DNA of 64,000 bases. Origin: Anticarsia gemmatalis (Eukaryota > Arthropoda > Insecta > Lepidoptera > Erebidae). Shown piece by piece: positions 1 to 12,500 of the stretch; the stretch's first letter is position 1, and each line of letters opens with the position of its first letter. The notes beneath the pieces are model-generated. The model saw only the letters and a program-made list of their open reading frames with translations. It did no database searches and was not told the DNA's origin. The translations under genes were made by a program, and so were the position numbers. Location: positions 8,211,501 to 8,275,500 of the forward strand of contig NC_134765.1 of the NCBI RefSeq assembly GCF_050436995.1, read 5' to 3'.

Positions 1-47
1 ATTTAGGTAAAATAATAAAAGGTAGAGGTTACGAATTATTTTTTATA

Positions 48-170
48 ATAAGTATGCATCATCATCTCAGCCGGGAATCGTCCACTGCTGGACAAAGGCC
101 TCCTCCATCGAGCGCCAATAGGACCGGTCCTGGGCCGCCCTCATCCATCGGACTCCGTAATAATAAGTAT
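48..170. repeat. Dispersed LINE-like fragment
   Basis: CATCATCTCAGCCGGGAATC, CACTGCTGGACAAAGGCCTC and GCGCCAATAGGACCGGTCCT are much more GC-rich than the surroundings, and I recall this pattern as a common lepidopteran retroelement fragment. No frame is kept. Confidence 0.5.
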
Positions 171-405
171 GTATAGTAAATATTAATTTATTAAAGCCGT
201 CTGAAGAAAGTATTAATTTAAATATTATTATATACAACACACAAGACTAAGAATATTATATGAACAAAAGAAGAAAGATCAGGAAGGCTGACCCTTCTAC
301 TATACGGGATTCAATTCATAAAAAAGAGCGAGAGAAAACAACGCTATGAACAATAAAGACATTATCAAAATACCTGCAAAAAAATCTACAAATGTAACAA
401 CTCAC

Positions 406-598
406 CTTATAAACATCATAATTTTCAACGATGGAATCGAAGCAGGTATACAGATCGTTGAGCAGGTCCACCACTTGCATGGGAGTAGACGTCGCAGACA
501 GCGCAGTGAAGCCGACAATATCGGAGAAGTAAATGGTGACTTGCTCGAAAGTCTCTGCCACTACTGACTGACCGTTGATCAGTTGTAACGTGACCGAT
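406..598 (-). CDS. Cyclase exon 15: start of guanylate cyclase catalytic domain
   Basis: The acceptor is TTTTCCATCAG and the donor GTGAG; 193 nt, one base in, phase 0 out. It encodes SVTLQLINGQSVVAETFEQV, TIYFSDIVGFTALSATSTPM and LNDLYTCFDSIVENYDVYK. SDIVGFT contains the first metal-binding Asp of the class III cyclase fold. The next block expected (V.TIGDAYMV, with the second metal-binding region) is not in 1-405 and must lie left of the window. Confidence 0.96.
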
Positions 599-3500
599 CT
601 GATGGAAAAACATATGGTTTTAATGTACATATAATGGCTGTTACACACATGCCGCGCAGAGCTGTCAAATGCTCGAATGTTAGGAACAAATTAATGTCGC
701 TGACAAGCCGCGTAACCCGCCGTCACCTGAAAGCGACATGACGCCGGCAAATCCAGCCACCATGCCGCCAGCACTGTGTGTAGCAGCCATTATAGAATAC
801 GGGAATCAACGCGGACACGCAGTTTACCTCATCAGTACTTTTTCAGTGTTAAGTTTTTACAGTAAACTAGCACCAATAAGGCATCACTGCAGGATAAACG
901 CTTATATATTTAATTATAATCAGTACCTCGATTCTCTATCACTATCGACTACCGACAACCGGCTAGCTATCGAAATTTGACATTTATAATGTACTGACAA
1001 AATGTTTCCTACGACACCCGTCAGAGGCGCTGATCAGATTTTCATACAAAATTTCTCGATGACAGTTCGGTTGTCGGTAGTCGATAGTAATAGAGAATCG
1101 AGGCACAGAAACAAATAAGAAAAACAATAATAAGGACCGATTCCACTGTTTATATTATTAGATATTTAGAGGTGGTAAGACACTGTACAGTAAGTAGGGA
1201 CAGTGTACTCAATTTCAAATTGAGTTTTAGAATAGTAAATAAAAACTTCAAAAGGTAAGGTATTTGATCCAGTAAACAAGAAAATAAACATAAATCATTC
1301 AGCTTTTAGTTTTTTACTTCGCGTCCGAATAAGTAACTACAAATTACGAGTCCTTCAAGACATATTTTGAAGTTGACAAAATGCTTTGTATTAAATATGA
1401 ACGTTTCTTTCTTGTTCATTATTTTCTTTGAGTGTAAAAAAACTAAAGTAAGCGAATTTTCTTTGAAATTATTGTACAGCAAAAAATGTCTCTAATTTCG
1501 AGCCTCTCGCGTTGATTGAAGGGACAATCAGCTTATTACCTACTGTTAGCAGTGAAATATGTCGTAAATATGTTTGATTTTGTTTCATTTGAAATAATTG
1601 TTTAAAACATTATTTATATAAGACATTAGCAAATATAAGTCGTAATAAATGTCTACCAGACTTGCACATATTTAAAGGCATAAATTTAAATATACATACA
1701 TATTTAAAAAACAGATTTTGCAATATTTTTAAAGCACATAGACAGTGACTTTTGTGCTACGATCTTTTCTTGGAATTAAAAAGTGCTTATCACAGTCTCA
1801 CAAACTACTATAGTCCGACAATTCAATACCCTTGTTTGCAAGGTGTGCGGGTTTACAAAGAGTAAAATTTCGAACGTCGCTAAATCGTAGACTTGTGCAA
1901 CGGACTGTTGCCTGTTTGCTGTGGCAACATTTATTGGACAACCAGCAATATCTAAAATGCCATTCCAAGACTCTCTTACTTAAGGTACCTTGGTCAAATA
2001 AGGCCACATAACATTTTTCCAAACCTCATGCATGTTTCACTTTAACCGACACTAGGCAGTACGCCGTTTGTACATGCAACACTAGAGACAGTTTATCGTC
2101 TCGTTACAATATATCATGATTGGCATAATGGCTGGCCATATTTGACCCAGGTACCTTAGTTGACGGACTATAGAACTCTTCATCGTGCTGGCCAAATGTG
2201 GGTCGGAAATGTCTAGTCATAAATATAACAGAACTAGTTAACCCGCGCAACTTCGCTTGCGTCACATAAGAGAGCATGGGTCATAATTTTACCCGTTTTT
2301 GTAACATTTTACTGCTACTCCGCTCTCAACGGCCGTAGCGTTATGTTATATAGCGTAGAGCCTTCCTCGATAAATGGACTATCTAACACTGAAAGAATTT
2401 TTCAAATCGGACCAGTAGTTCCCGAGATTGGCGCGTTCAAACAAACAAACAAACAAACAAACTCTTCAGCTTTATAATATTAGTATAGATAAATTACTTA
2501 CTTGGGCAACAGCTGATACAGCAGCTCCTCACATTTCTTCTTCTCTTCTAAATAATCTTGAGTTCTCTCACTAACTAACGATTCCAAATTATTTGCATAC
2601 TGCTCCATACGGGAAAGCAAATTATCTAGTATATTGCTACTTTCTTGAGTTCTGTTGAACAAACATACATCAAATTACCACGAGTTTTCAGTTTCAGAAA
2701 GTAGAAAAAAAGGCCATATGCGATTTCGATTCACGCACGAAGAGTTCCGTACCATTATTTATAAAAATAAATGTATGGGAGCCACCTTAAATTCTGTTTC
2801 AATTTAGTATTTGTTGTTACAGCAGCAACCGCAATACATAATCTGCGAAGATTTCAACTGTCTAACTATCGCGGTTCATAAAATAGCCTGGTGGCCGACA
2901 GACAGACAGCAAAATCTCAGTAATAGGCTCCCATTTTTCCTATTGGGGACAGAACTCTAAAAAGCGAGAATTTTCGGAAGAAGCGCAAAGTAAAATTTAA
3001 GAGGGAAAATTTCTTTATTCAATTTATGCGCGTGATAAAACCTTGGGATGTTTAACATACTGTCTTTATGAGTGAAAAAGAGGGTCACGTGTGTCCTCCG
3101 GGATCGACAAAGATACAAAGATTCTAGGTCGAGTGCTGGTGCACATGACAGCTAAAATGTTCCTCTAATCTGACTTCGTACTGTACATTTAATTATAGAA
3201 TATCTTCTTCGAGAAGTATTCGTAAGCTATGGTAGTTGTTACAGGGTTGGTAAGTAATAATTAATTGTGTTAATGTTTTATAGATAGTGAAAATTGAGAT
3301 TGTAAAATGATTCCTTTGTAAAATTATTTTTTTAATAAAGCGTTTGGACTTTTTTACCAAATGCCTTTTAATTTATTCAGCATCTAATACTCTTCGGTCA
3401 TGTCGTTGTTATGTTGGACAATGGAACACAAATTATCTAAACATATCTTAAAAAAAAGAAAAAAATGCATAGATACGTTACTTTTCTTACAAAGCAATAT

Positions 3501-6500
3501 TGATATTCATAAAAAAAAGATACAGATTACTACAAAAAAGAAAAAGAAATATAAGGTCAATTTGGGTAATTCTGAATCATTTGGATAACATAGAACGTGG
3601 GAATTTGAACTAGTTTCGATATTTTTTTCATATGAAACCAACACAATTGATAAAAGTTTGCAAAATTAAAATAAACCTTTATCAATTGTGCTGCTTTCAT
3701 AAGGTTACCCAGGTTGACTGTAGGCGAAAAAGAAAGAACACTACATCTACATCCAGAAGATGAAGACATATGTACATAAATATTACTTGTTGAGGCGTCG
3801 TATCGCTCCCTTGAGATGTGCGAAGTCTGGCCTTTCGGTCGGCTCCTCTGCCCAGCATCTTCGCATCAGTTCAGTGGCATCATCGACCTCACACGAACGG
3901 TGGTGGGATGTGTTCGGACGAAGACCACTGCCTATTACCGTCTCGATGATTTCTGTAGGAAAAAATACCGTTTAAAGAGTTAGTGTTGACTATTATTACT
4001 ATTGACCGCCTCCGTGGCGCAGTGGTTTTACTATTGCGTCGGGAGGTCGTGCGTTCGATTCCTACACGGAACAATTATTTTTGCGATCCACAAATAATAA
4101 AATTGTTTTGTATCCGTTGTTTGTATGTTTGTAAAAGTCCTCGCGACACAAGAGCAATTCTTGCGGGAGTTGTCTTAAAAAAAAGCATTAGAAGACAAGT
4201 AAGTAAGTCTTTTTCAAGTAAGCATTGTTTGGTGCCTTCCGAAAATGAATTTCTTGAAATGTAATTAATTAAATTTTTGGTATAGGAAATCAAGAATTAC
4301 ATTTTTATATTTTCAGTCATTATGTATTAACAAAAACTATTTATTCGAATAATAAACTTTGGAAATCATTTGAAATGTTGTTCAATGGAAAATTTCAGCC
4401 GCGTATTTTACCAACATATTGAAATTTGAATAGAATAAACGCTGGCATCAAATACTGGAAAATTTCCGCGAAAAATAATTAATCGACTTGTTTTACAAAA
4501 CAATTAGGGCATAAATTGGAATATATTGAACCGTACTGAGTATGTAGAGGGAAATGCTTTATATGAAACAGGAAAAATTCATTATATTTGTTCAGAATAT
4601 TTTTTTATATTGTTTGTACACTTTTGTGTGGCTTTTTTCTGGCGTGGTAGGTAGTGTATCCAAGTGGTATATCGAAATCCTGTGATTTATTTTCTTTATT
4701 TATATTATTTTATAAAAAAAAATGTTACACATACATAATATCTCGCCTGTTATACCCGAAAGTGTAGGCAGAAGTGTATGAAATACACCCTCGTTTTGTC
4801 GTTAACAATGTTAGTCCTATGTTATCAAAATCCTGACTATATCAAAAAATTCTTTATAATATATTAATATGAAAAAGACGAGTGTGCTATTCGTCATTGT
4901 CCGACCTGAGAATCAAATCCAGTCATGGTAAGCATTGTGATACAATAACCAAAATAAGATAATAGTAATAAAACAAAAAGACACATCACAGATAAATCAT
5001 TTTTACAACATTTGATTTGTTGTGAAGCCGCTACCGCCATTGTACAAGGAATATAAATCATAGGAATGGTTTACATTTCTCATATCCGCTCTGTCACGTG
5101 CGGAAATAAAAGAAATGCTTTGTAACGAATATAAGCGTGTTATGTCATGCTTAGGTGTAATTCGGTATTTTTTATTACTAATGTTGTTCTGTTTTGTCCG
5201 CATATAATCTTATTTCGAATATAATTTGCTCTAAAATGTATATTATTGCTCTGAACATATTTTTCAGTCAGCCTGGGACCACGGCGAGTGCAATCTGCGC
5301 CGAAATGTTAGGCATTTTAAGGTAAAATGCGTTTTCGCGTTAATTCCCGTATTCTATTATACACTGCACATATTTGTTGAAATCTGCATGGGTTATTTTC
5401 CAACATTATACGAAATGTAATTTAGGTTACATAAATACAAAAAAAACCTAATCAATTGCTATTACTATTTAACGTTATTACAATGAGGAAAAAGACTACA
5501 ACAAAAAACACCAGTTACAATTTCCTAAAAATACACAATATTGAAAGTCTACATGTTCAGACGTCAAAGAATCTATAGCTTCCCTAGAAAGCTTAATCAC
5601 AAATATAAATTATCATAATATATTCAGCGTCGGTTGCTGTATCTCTTTTGATTTATGCCGCCCTCGGATCAGGGTTAAGCTGTTGATAATGGCCGTGATG
5701 TTTACCAATCGAAACCCTATTTGATTCAGAGTTTAAAGCTTGTAGAACACATACCAACAGCTAGCGACCTGGGCCAGTGTAATACGACCGCTACACTAAC
5801 GTAAAAGTAAAATCAGGCCTCTTTCCTATAGAGGTAGGCTAAGACCAGAGATCGTCAGTTGATAAGATCCTTACAAACTTCCATTACTTTTTACATCTTG
5901 TCATACTTGTCTTACCTAATGCTCGTATAATATTCGATATCAATATGAATTACCAAAGATAAAAAAGTTATGAAATGTACAGTAGAAAAGGAAACGCCCT
6001 TAATAGTTTGTAAGCACATGACACAAACAGATTAAAAGCTACACGTTGACTCAACTAGATGTCTACGTTCTGGTAAATGCCTAGCCGTAAACAATGCTGA
6101 TTTATTGCGTTGCGGACTTTCAATTCATCAACATCGAGTCAAGACTAATAGAATAAGTTCAAAATATCTTACAATTTCCCATAACTGGCCCATGTGAATT
6201 CGAATAATGAATCAGCCTCTAGTAATATTTTTTTGTGTTAGTAGATACATATGTATGCTACAAGCTTTAGCTGTCAGTCGCAGTTGTCAGGCAGATATTA
6301 ATGGCAGTCATTACTGACAGAGCGACGTGAAAAATGTTCATCAATCCAGTTTTATTCGTTTTGTATTCTATATTCGTTGTTTATTATTAAATACAAGAAA
6401 TGACTAACTGTTTTTTTTGTGCCATATTTTGTATTTTTCTTACGTTTGAATTTTTTATACTAACACTGTTTACTTTTATTCACTTTGCAAGGATAATTAT

Positions 6501-9500
6501 TTTTGTTGACAACTTAAGACGTTTTATGTACTACTATCCTCAAAATAATATTAAGTAAGTTTTTTATAATAATATTTTAAAATGGCTTCTGAAACTAGCC
6601 AATATTTTAAAATAAAGAAATAATATAGTTTATGTTCGTAATGGTAATGGTTTAAGAATGTCGCCGTCGAAGTAGTCCCCAAAAACGTTGGTGCAATAAC
6701 TTGGACAACTATTTGAAGCAGCAAAAAAAAACCATTGGAAGTTTTGGAGCAGACCTTTACTTAACAATAAGGTAGGCTCTGGTAAATAACAAAAATATTT
6801 CTTACCTTTAGGCGGCATTTCTATGCCTGGTCCAAGCCAAAACGCGCCCTGTCTGTTGACGATCTCATGCATGATGATGCCGAAGGAATACACATCACCC
6901 TTCTGTGTCCCGTCCGGCGGAGGCTCCGGGGTTCTGAGCAGTTCTGGCGCCGTCCATAGAAGACCTAAGAAAAGTAATAGCTCTTTGAATTGCATGGTTT
7001 CTGCAGAAAATACAGGTATTTGGTTACTAAGGCGCTCATAGCCAGTTGCGATCACCGGTCGGTAAACTATCTGTGGGTTAAGCAAACCTTGGCGCGGTAA
7101 TTCTATAGACGGGTGACCGCACATGTCACCGCGCCACGGGCATGGTTAATCCACAGATCGTTTGAGTGGTGTTTGAACTCAACGTCTACGTGCTACGGAG
7201 GGCACCTCAAAAGTTAGTCCCAGCTGTTGTTTATGACGATAACAGTCGCAAAGCCTCTGGGGCTGCTTGACAAACTTTGACAGTAAGTTGACAACAGACC
7301 ATATGATAAAACAAAATAAATTACGTGGAGATTTTAAAGAACAAGAAAAAGCTTTGAAAATGTAATGAAACATACATATTTATAATAAAACTAGCGGGTT
7401 GCGCACGCTCGAGTTTAATTTGCATGAATAAAAAACTTTAGAGCAGATCTTTTTTTAATCTAAACTTCGCCTGTCTGTCTGCATCATTGAACTCTTGGAC
7501 AGATTGTCATGAAATTTACCACGAAAGCAGTAAAATAATTTCAAGAGTAGATTATCACTCCTTCTCTTCTTAAAAGATCGGATTACACAGGAGCGAATCT
7601 GCGTGGGTTATGTACCAGGCTATCTTATTCTTATCTTGGGAGTGCCGCTTAGTGGCCGACTGACATTTTAGCCACTCTTGATCCTTTGTGTCACCCCCTC
7701 CTTTGCTACTCTAAACGTTGGGAGACAGAGCAAAACTTATCACTTTTGCCATGCTCCCCATATGCAAAAGCCTGTAGTCTTCTGGTTTGAAGTATCCGTA
7801 TCCGATCCCTTCTTTTGCTTCTTAAAGCATCCACTCTTGATCCTTTGTGTCGCCCCTCCTTTGCTACTCTAAACGTTGGGAGGCAGAGCAAAACTTATCA
7901 GTTTTGCCATGCTCCCCATATGCAAAAGCCTGTAGTCTTCTGGTTTGAAGTATCCGTATCCGATCCCTTCTTTTGCTTCTTAAAGCATCCACTCTTGATC
8001 CTTTGTGTCGCCCCTCCTTTGCTACTCTAAACGTTGGGGGGCAGAGCAAAACTTATCAGTTTTGCCATGCTCCCCATCGGTAAAAGCCTGTCATCTGGTT
8101 TGAAGTATCCCTATCCTAGAAGATGCATTCTTTTCCTTCTTAAAGCATCATATTTGCACATGTAGCAGGCTAAATAAATTAATGAATAATCGTAAATAGG
8201 TATTTAATATTTTTTTTTTTATATTCTCTCTAGAACTTATTAAAGTTCGAATTACCAGCTATAATAATTATGTCAGTCCCATTCGTGATCATTAATCGTC
8301 GCGTTCTATTGTCGAATATCGGACAATGGACAGAATAGGTTATTATAATTAACTCATTGATTCTGGATTATTGAATATGAGTATTTAAGCGAATGGTAAA
8401 ATTAATAGGCTTCTATGTTGTGTGATAGGTCTTCGCTTTTACAAAAAGTGTACATTGCATTATAAGCATCATTGATTTTGGCATTGAGTAATAGAACTTT
8501 GGTTAAACAATTTAATTCTAGCTATCTTAATCATTACAAAAACCATTTACAGAGCGATTTTTAACAGTATCAATACTGTAATATATTCAAAATAAGCAGT
8601 ACCTATTTTTTTATTTCTCGATAGAGGTAAGTCCAAATATTAGTGGAAAGGAAAGCGTGAGTCCAAAAAAATATTAAAATAAAAAATGTATTGCCAAAAT
8701 AGTTTCTAAGACGCCCGCTTGAGACGCTGAACCGACTGTCATACAGAATTTTTGAAAACTAGCCGGTTGTCAGTAGTCGATAGTGGTATAGAATCACAGT
8801 ACTGATTAAACTTGAAAATTGCGTAAGATAGTTTATTACTTATTAGCAAATAAATAAACAAATTAGGCTCGTTTTTTGCCTGATTAATCATTTTAGGTCT
8901 CCCGAGACGTTATAATGAGCGGAAAAACGTATAAATGAAGACTTCTATGACTGTTCCATCACATAAACTTACTCCAAAAACAATAAAACTGTAGTTATTA
9001 ATAGAATTCGAAGTTATTTCTTTCAAAGAGAACTAGTCGTCAACTTCCAAAGTCAATTACAAAGAGGGAACAAAATTAAAAGTTCTTACAAGAGGCTTTC
9101 TTAGCTCTGTTAATATAATTTCTGTGAAAGTCAAACAATCTGACTGTCTAATTGGTTTGCTTCGTTTGTACTTGTGGATTAAACGTCGATGGTTATTTTA
9201 GTAGGATGTTCTTTTTAGTGGTCACTTCGCTGCAATAACCGTAGCGCCGCATGTGGCGGTTTTGAATCTCACTCGGGACAAACATTCATGTGATGAGCAC
9301 GAGAATTTGTTTTTGAGCTTGGATGTTAATTTCTCTATATAAGTATGCATTTAGAAGTATATAAATAAATTTATCAGTTGTCTGGTTATCATAGTACAAG
9401 CTTAAATGTTAACGATTTTAAGCTGTCGCGATTTGATCGTGATTTAATTATTAGTGTAATAATGGTGTTACACGATTGTTACGACGGGTAATCAGTAGCT

Positions 9501-12500
9501 TGATTCTCTACCACTATCGACTGTCGACACTTGGCTAGCTATAGGAAAATTTTATATAAATACAGCGCCTCTAGCGGTCGTATTTGGAACTATTTTGGCA
9601 GAACATTTTTAATGACAAACATTCGATACTTGACAATATCGACCGTAGAGAATCACGCTACAGATACTCAACTATTTACGTGCCCTACAAAGCAAGGAGA
9701 TGCTCATTTCAAATATCACTATGCGGACACCCATCTATAGAATGACCGACCGGTGAGCGCAGCTGGCTATGAGAGTCTCAAAAATAAAATCATCTGCTGT
9801 AAAGTATGTTTTTATTAATAAAAACTTACGTGTCCAATAGCTATGAGCTCTAGAGTCTTTCTCCGGAGTCCTCAGTGCGTGCAGTCCAAAGTCGGTGATC
9901 TTCAGAACAAAACGGGAGTCCACGACGCAGTTGCTTGACTTCAGCGCTCCATGTGATCGTATGTCCGAACCGTGGAGGTAATGCATGCCCTAGGAAAAAG
10001 AAAACAATATTAATAGAGTTTCATGAAAGAAGCTGTATTTTCTTACACTTGTAATGGTTCCGCTTAGTCTATTTTGAATGTACTATATTGACTTCTCCGA
10101 GTGATACTTCTAATCTATTAATAATTATCTTGATTCGGCAGTTTAGCGGTCAAAAGACAAACAGGGTTACATTCATATAAAAAAATTGTATCACAAAGTT
10201 AGGTTGCACAAGATTTAGACTTATAATTTATTAACCCTGCCATTGATTTTATACTATATCGACAGAATATATTATATAAAAAAGAAAATAGTAATCCAGG
10301 TTATAAACAACAGAAGCAATTCGTTTTCCAAAGTCAGCCTGGCAAAATTTATACCGTTAATTCGACTAACAAAATCACATTTTTTAAATAACTCCCAAAT
10401 GTTTTAGCGAGCGTATTTTCACTGGGGTCCTAATAGTAATTGATTACGGATGCCTACGGCCACCTGTTTCCGGGATATTGAAACTTTGTTAAACCTTTTT
10501 TCAATGAATTTAGTAGAGATGTACCGACTACGACTTTGATCGGCTTAGATTGTAATGCAACGCGTCTTGAACGCGATTGAAAATTGAAATAAATCATTTA
10601 TGAAAATTTTAGCTTAGCTATCACGGTTTATAAGATACAGCCTGGAGTCAGACAATGGAGGCTTAGTAATAGGGTCCCGTTTACTCTTCGGCTAAGCAGA
10701 TACGTCAGTTAGCATGTTACCACGATCGATGTAACTCGATCGAAACGGCAGGTAAACAAATGAGGTATCGTATCCTTAATTTTGAATCGCGCCTAAGTCC
10801 CGCGGCATTGCAATATTTGGCCACCTAGTTATCAAGCCGATTAATTGGCTGTGAAGTAGCCTACCAATCGTCCGAGTCGACCGATCGTGGTTTTTAGAGA
10901 AATTAGGAAGGCACTTCATAAGGGTTATCTATTTTAATTCGAAGTAAGAGGTATTCATTCCTTTGGTCCTCTTTTGTGGTCAAAGAATAGACGAAAATAG
11001 ACGATGATTTACTCACCAATTACTAAAATTACTCTTGGAAAGATACAAGGTTTTAATTTTTTTAACAAGAAGGAAATTATGTTTTTATTGCATTCAGGCA
11101 CTAATTTGGAAACATGAATGTCAATTTTATTGAAATATACATGAAAAGCTTTAAAAATCGGATAAAAATACAGACTTATTGCCGAATACAAAAGAGGCCG
11201 AATCGGCTTTATCGACTAGTCGGTACATCTCTTGAATTTAGTTAACGTCATCTATTCGTTATTGGGAATTGAAGGGACGGAAAGTGAATCGATTTATTTA
11301 ATTCTACCTTTTTTGTTACTTATCGTTGTATTACACAAAGTGAATACAGTACAAATTGTAATATAATTATTAAGTAGTATTATCAAATACTTAAACTAAA
11401 TAGTTTTGTTTCCTATTATAATCGGTTGAAGTTATTTTTCATTAAAAGATAAGCAATAAGCAAGATTAACCCTCTTATTCATAAAAATATATGAACTTAT
11501 GAAAGGCTTATAAAGTGTTTTGTTTCTTTCACTCCTTCGTGAAATGAAAAAGAGAAAACATATGATTAATTAGTAATTTTTTAACTAAAATAGGTTTATA
11601 GTGTGTTTATGAATAAGAGGATAAAAGTAAGTAGTAAACTCTGATCTCATTCTGATCAGCGCCCCTAGCGGTTGAAGTAAGAACTGTTCTGTACAGTCAA
11701 AATTTCGATACTCGTTAGTACCGAATGTAAAAAATCGCGATGCAGGTAAAAATATTTCTCGTTACTTTATACCGAGTTAATGTAAGGCGAAAGCTCCACT
11801 TCTATATGTTTTACAAATAAACCAACAAATATTTATTCACGTTTGCAGTACTTTTTTCGTTTTTGTGGTTGCACCAGTGAGCGAGTAGAGGCCTACTTTT
11901 CAAGTACAGTTGTGAGTAAAATCTTGTATAACAAGTTAAAATAAAATAAAATTTGAAAATGATATATTTGACTAATATAATTAATACTTATGTGACTGTT
12001 TTTAGATTCAGTTTTGTAACGGAGTAGTAAGATTACGTTTAAAATTATATTTTTAATGAATGTCCCATTAATAACTACAGACATTTTATCCAGGCTTACG
12101 TGCGTTAGCTAATCACGCCTAGAATAAAGTGTTTCTATTAGTAAACGCGCATTATCAAAAAGGTTCTATCTAGTAACGCACTGTAGCTACATTAGCCAAA
12201 AAATATGAGAAAAGAAAATAATTCTTTATCAAAATTTTTATCATCAAAAAAAAAATATTCACTCACCTTAACAATATCATGCATCAAACTGACTTTGAAC
12301 ATCCAATCCAGTTTGATAGCTTCGTTCTCTAAGATATCTTGTAAAGAGCCTTTAGGACAGTACTCAGTTAAAAAGCAGCAATGAGGAGGGTCTACACAGG
12401 CGCCGTAAAACCTTGCCAAATGGTCATGTTCCAGGTCTTTCATCTTCTTTAGTTCTAGAAGGAGGGGTCTGGTGAGGTCTATGCGCTGTTTGTCTACTTT

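Noticed and set aside
316..648. A 110-codon protein around the cyclase catalytic motif
   Set aside because: The ends outside 406-598 read through the acceptor and donor into intron.
4004..4090. Functional tRNA gene
   Set aside because: The A and B boxes are present but the arms do not fold into a closed cloverleaf, and the sequence continues into a SINE tail.
6630..7124. A single 164-codon minus-strand protein
   Set aside because: Only 6806-6964 shows kinase-homology sequence with splice sites; the flanks are intron and repeat D.
7678..8049. Repeated 60-70 codon proteins on both strands
   Set aside because: Frames exist only because a 159-bp unit is tandemly repeated; no codon-level signal or family.
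7673..8148. CRISPR-like array
   Set aside because: Units are adjacent with no spacers, and the genome is eukaryotic.
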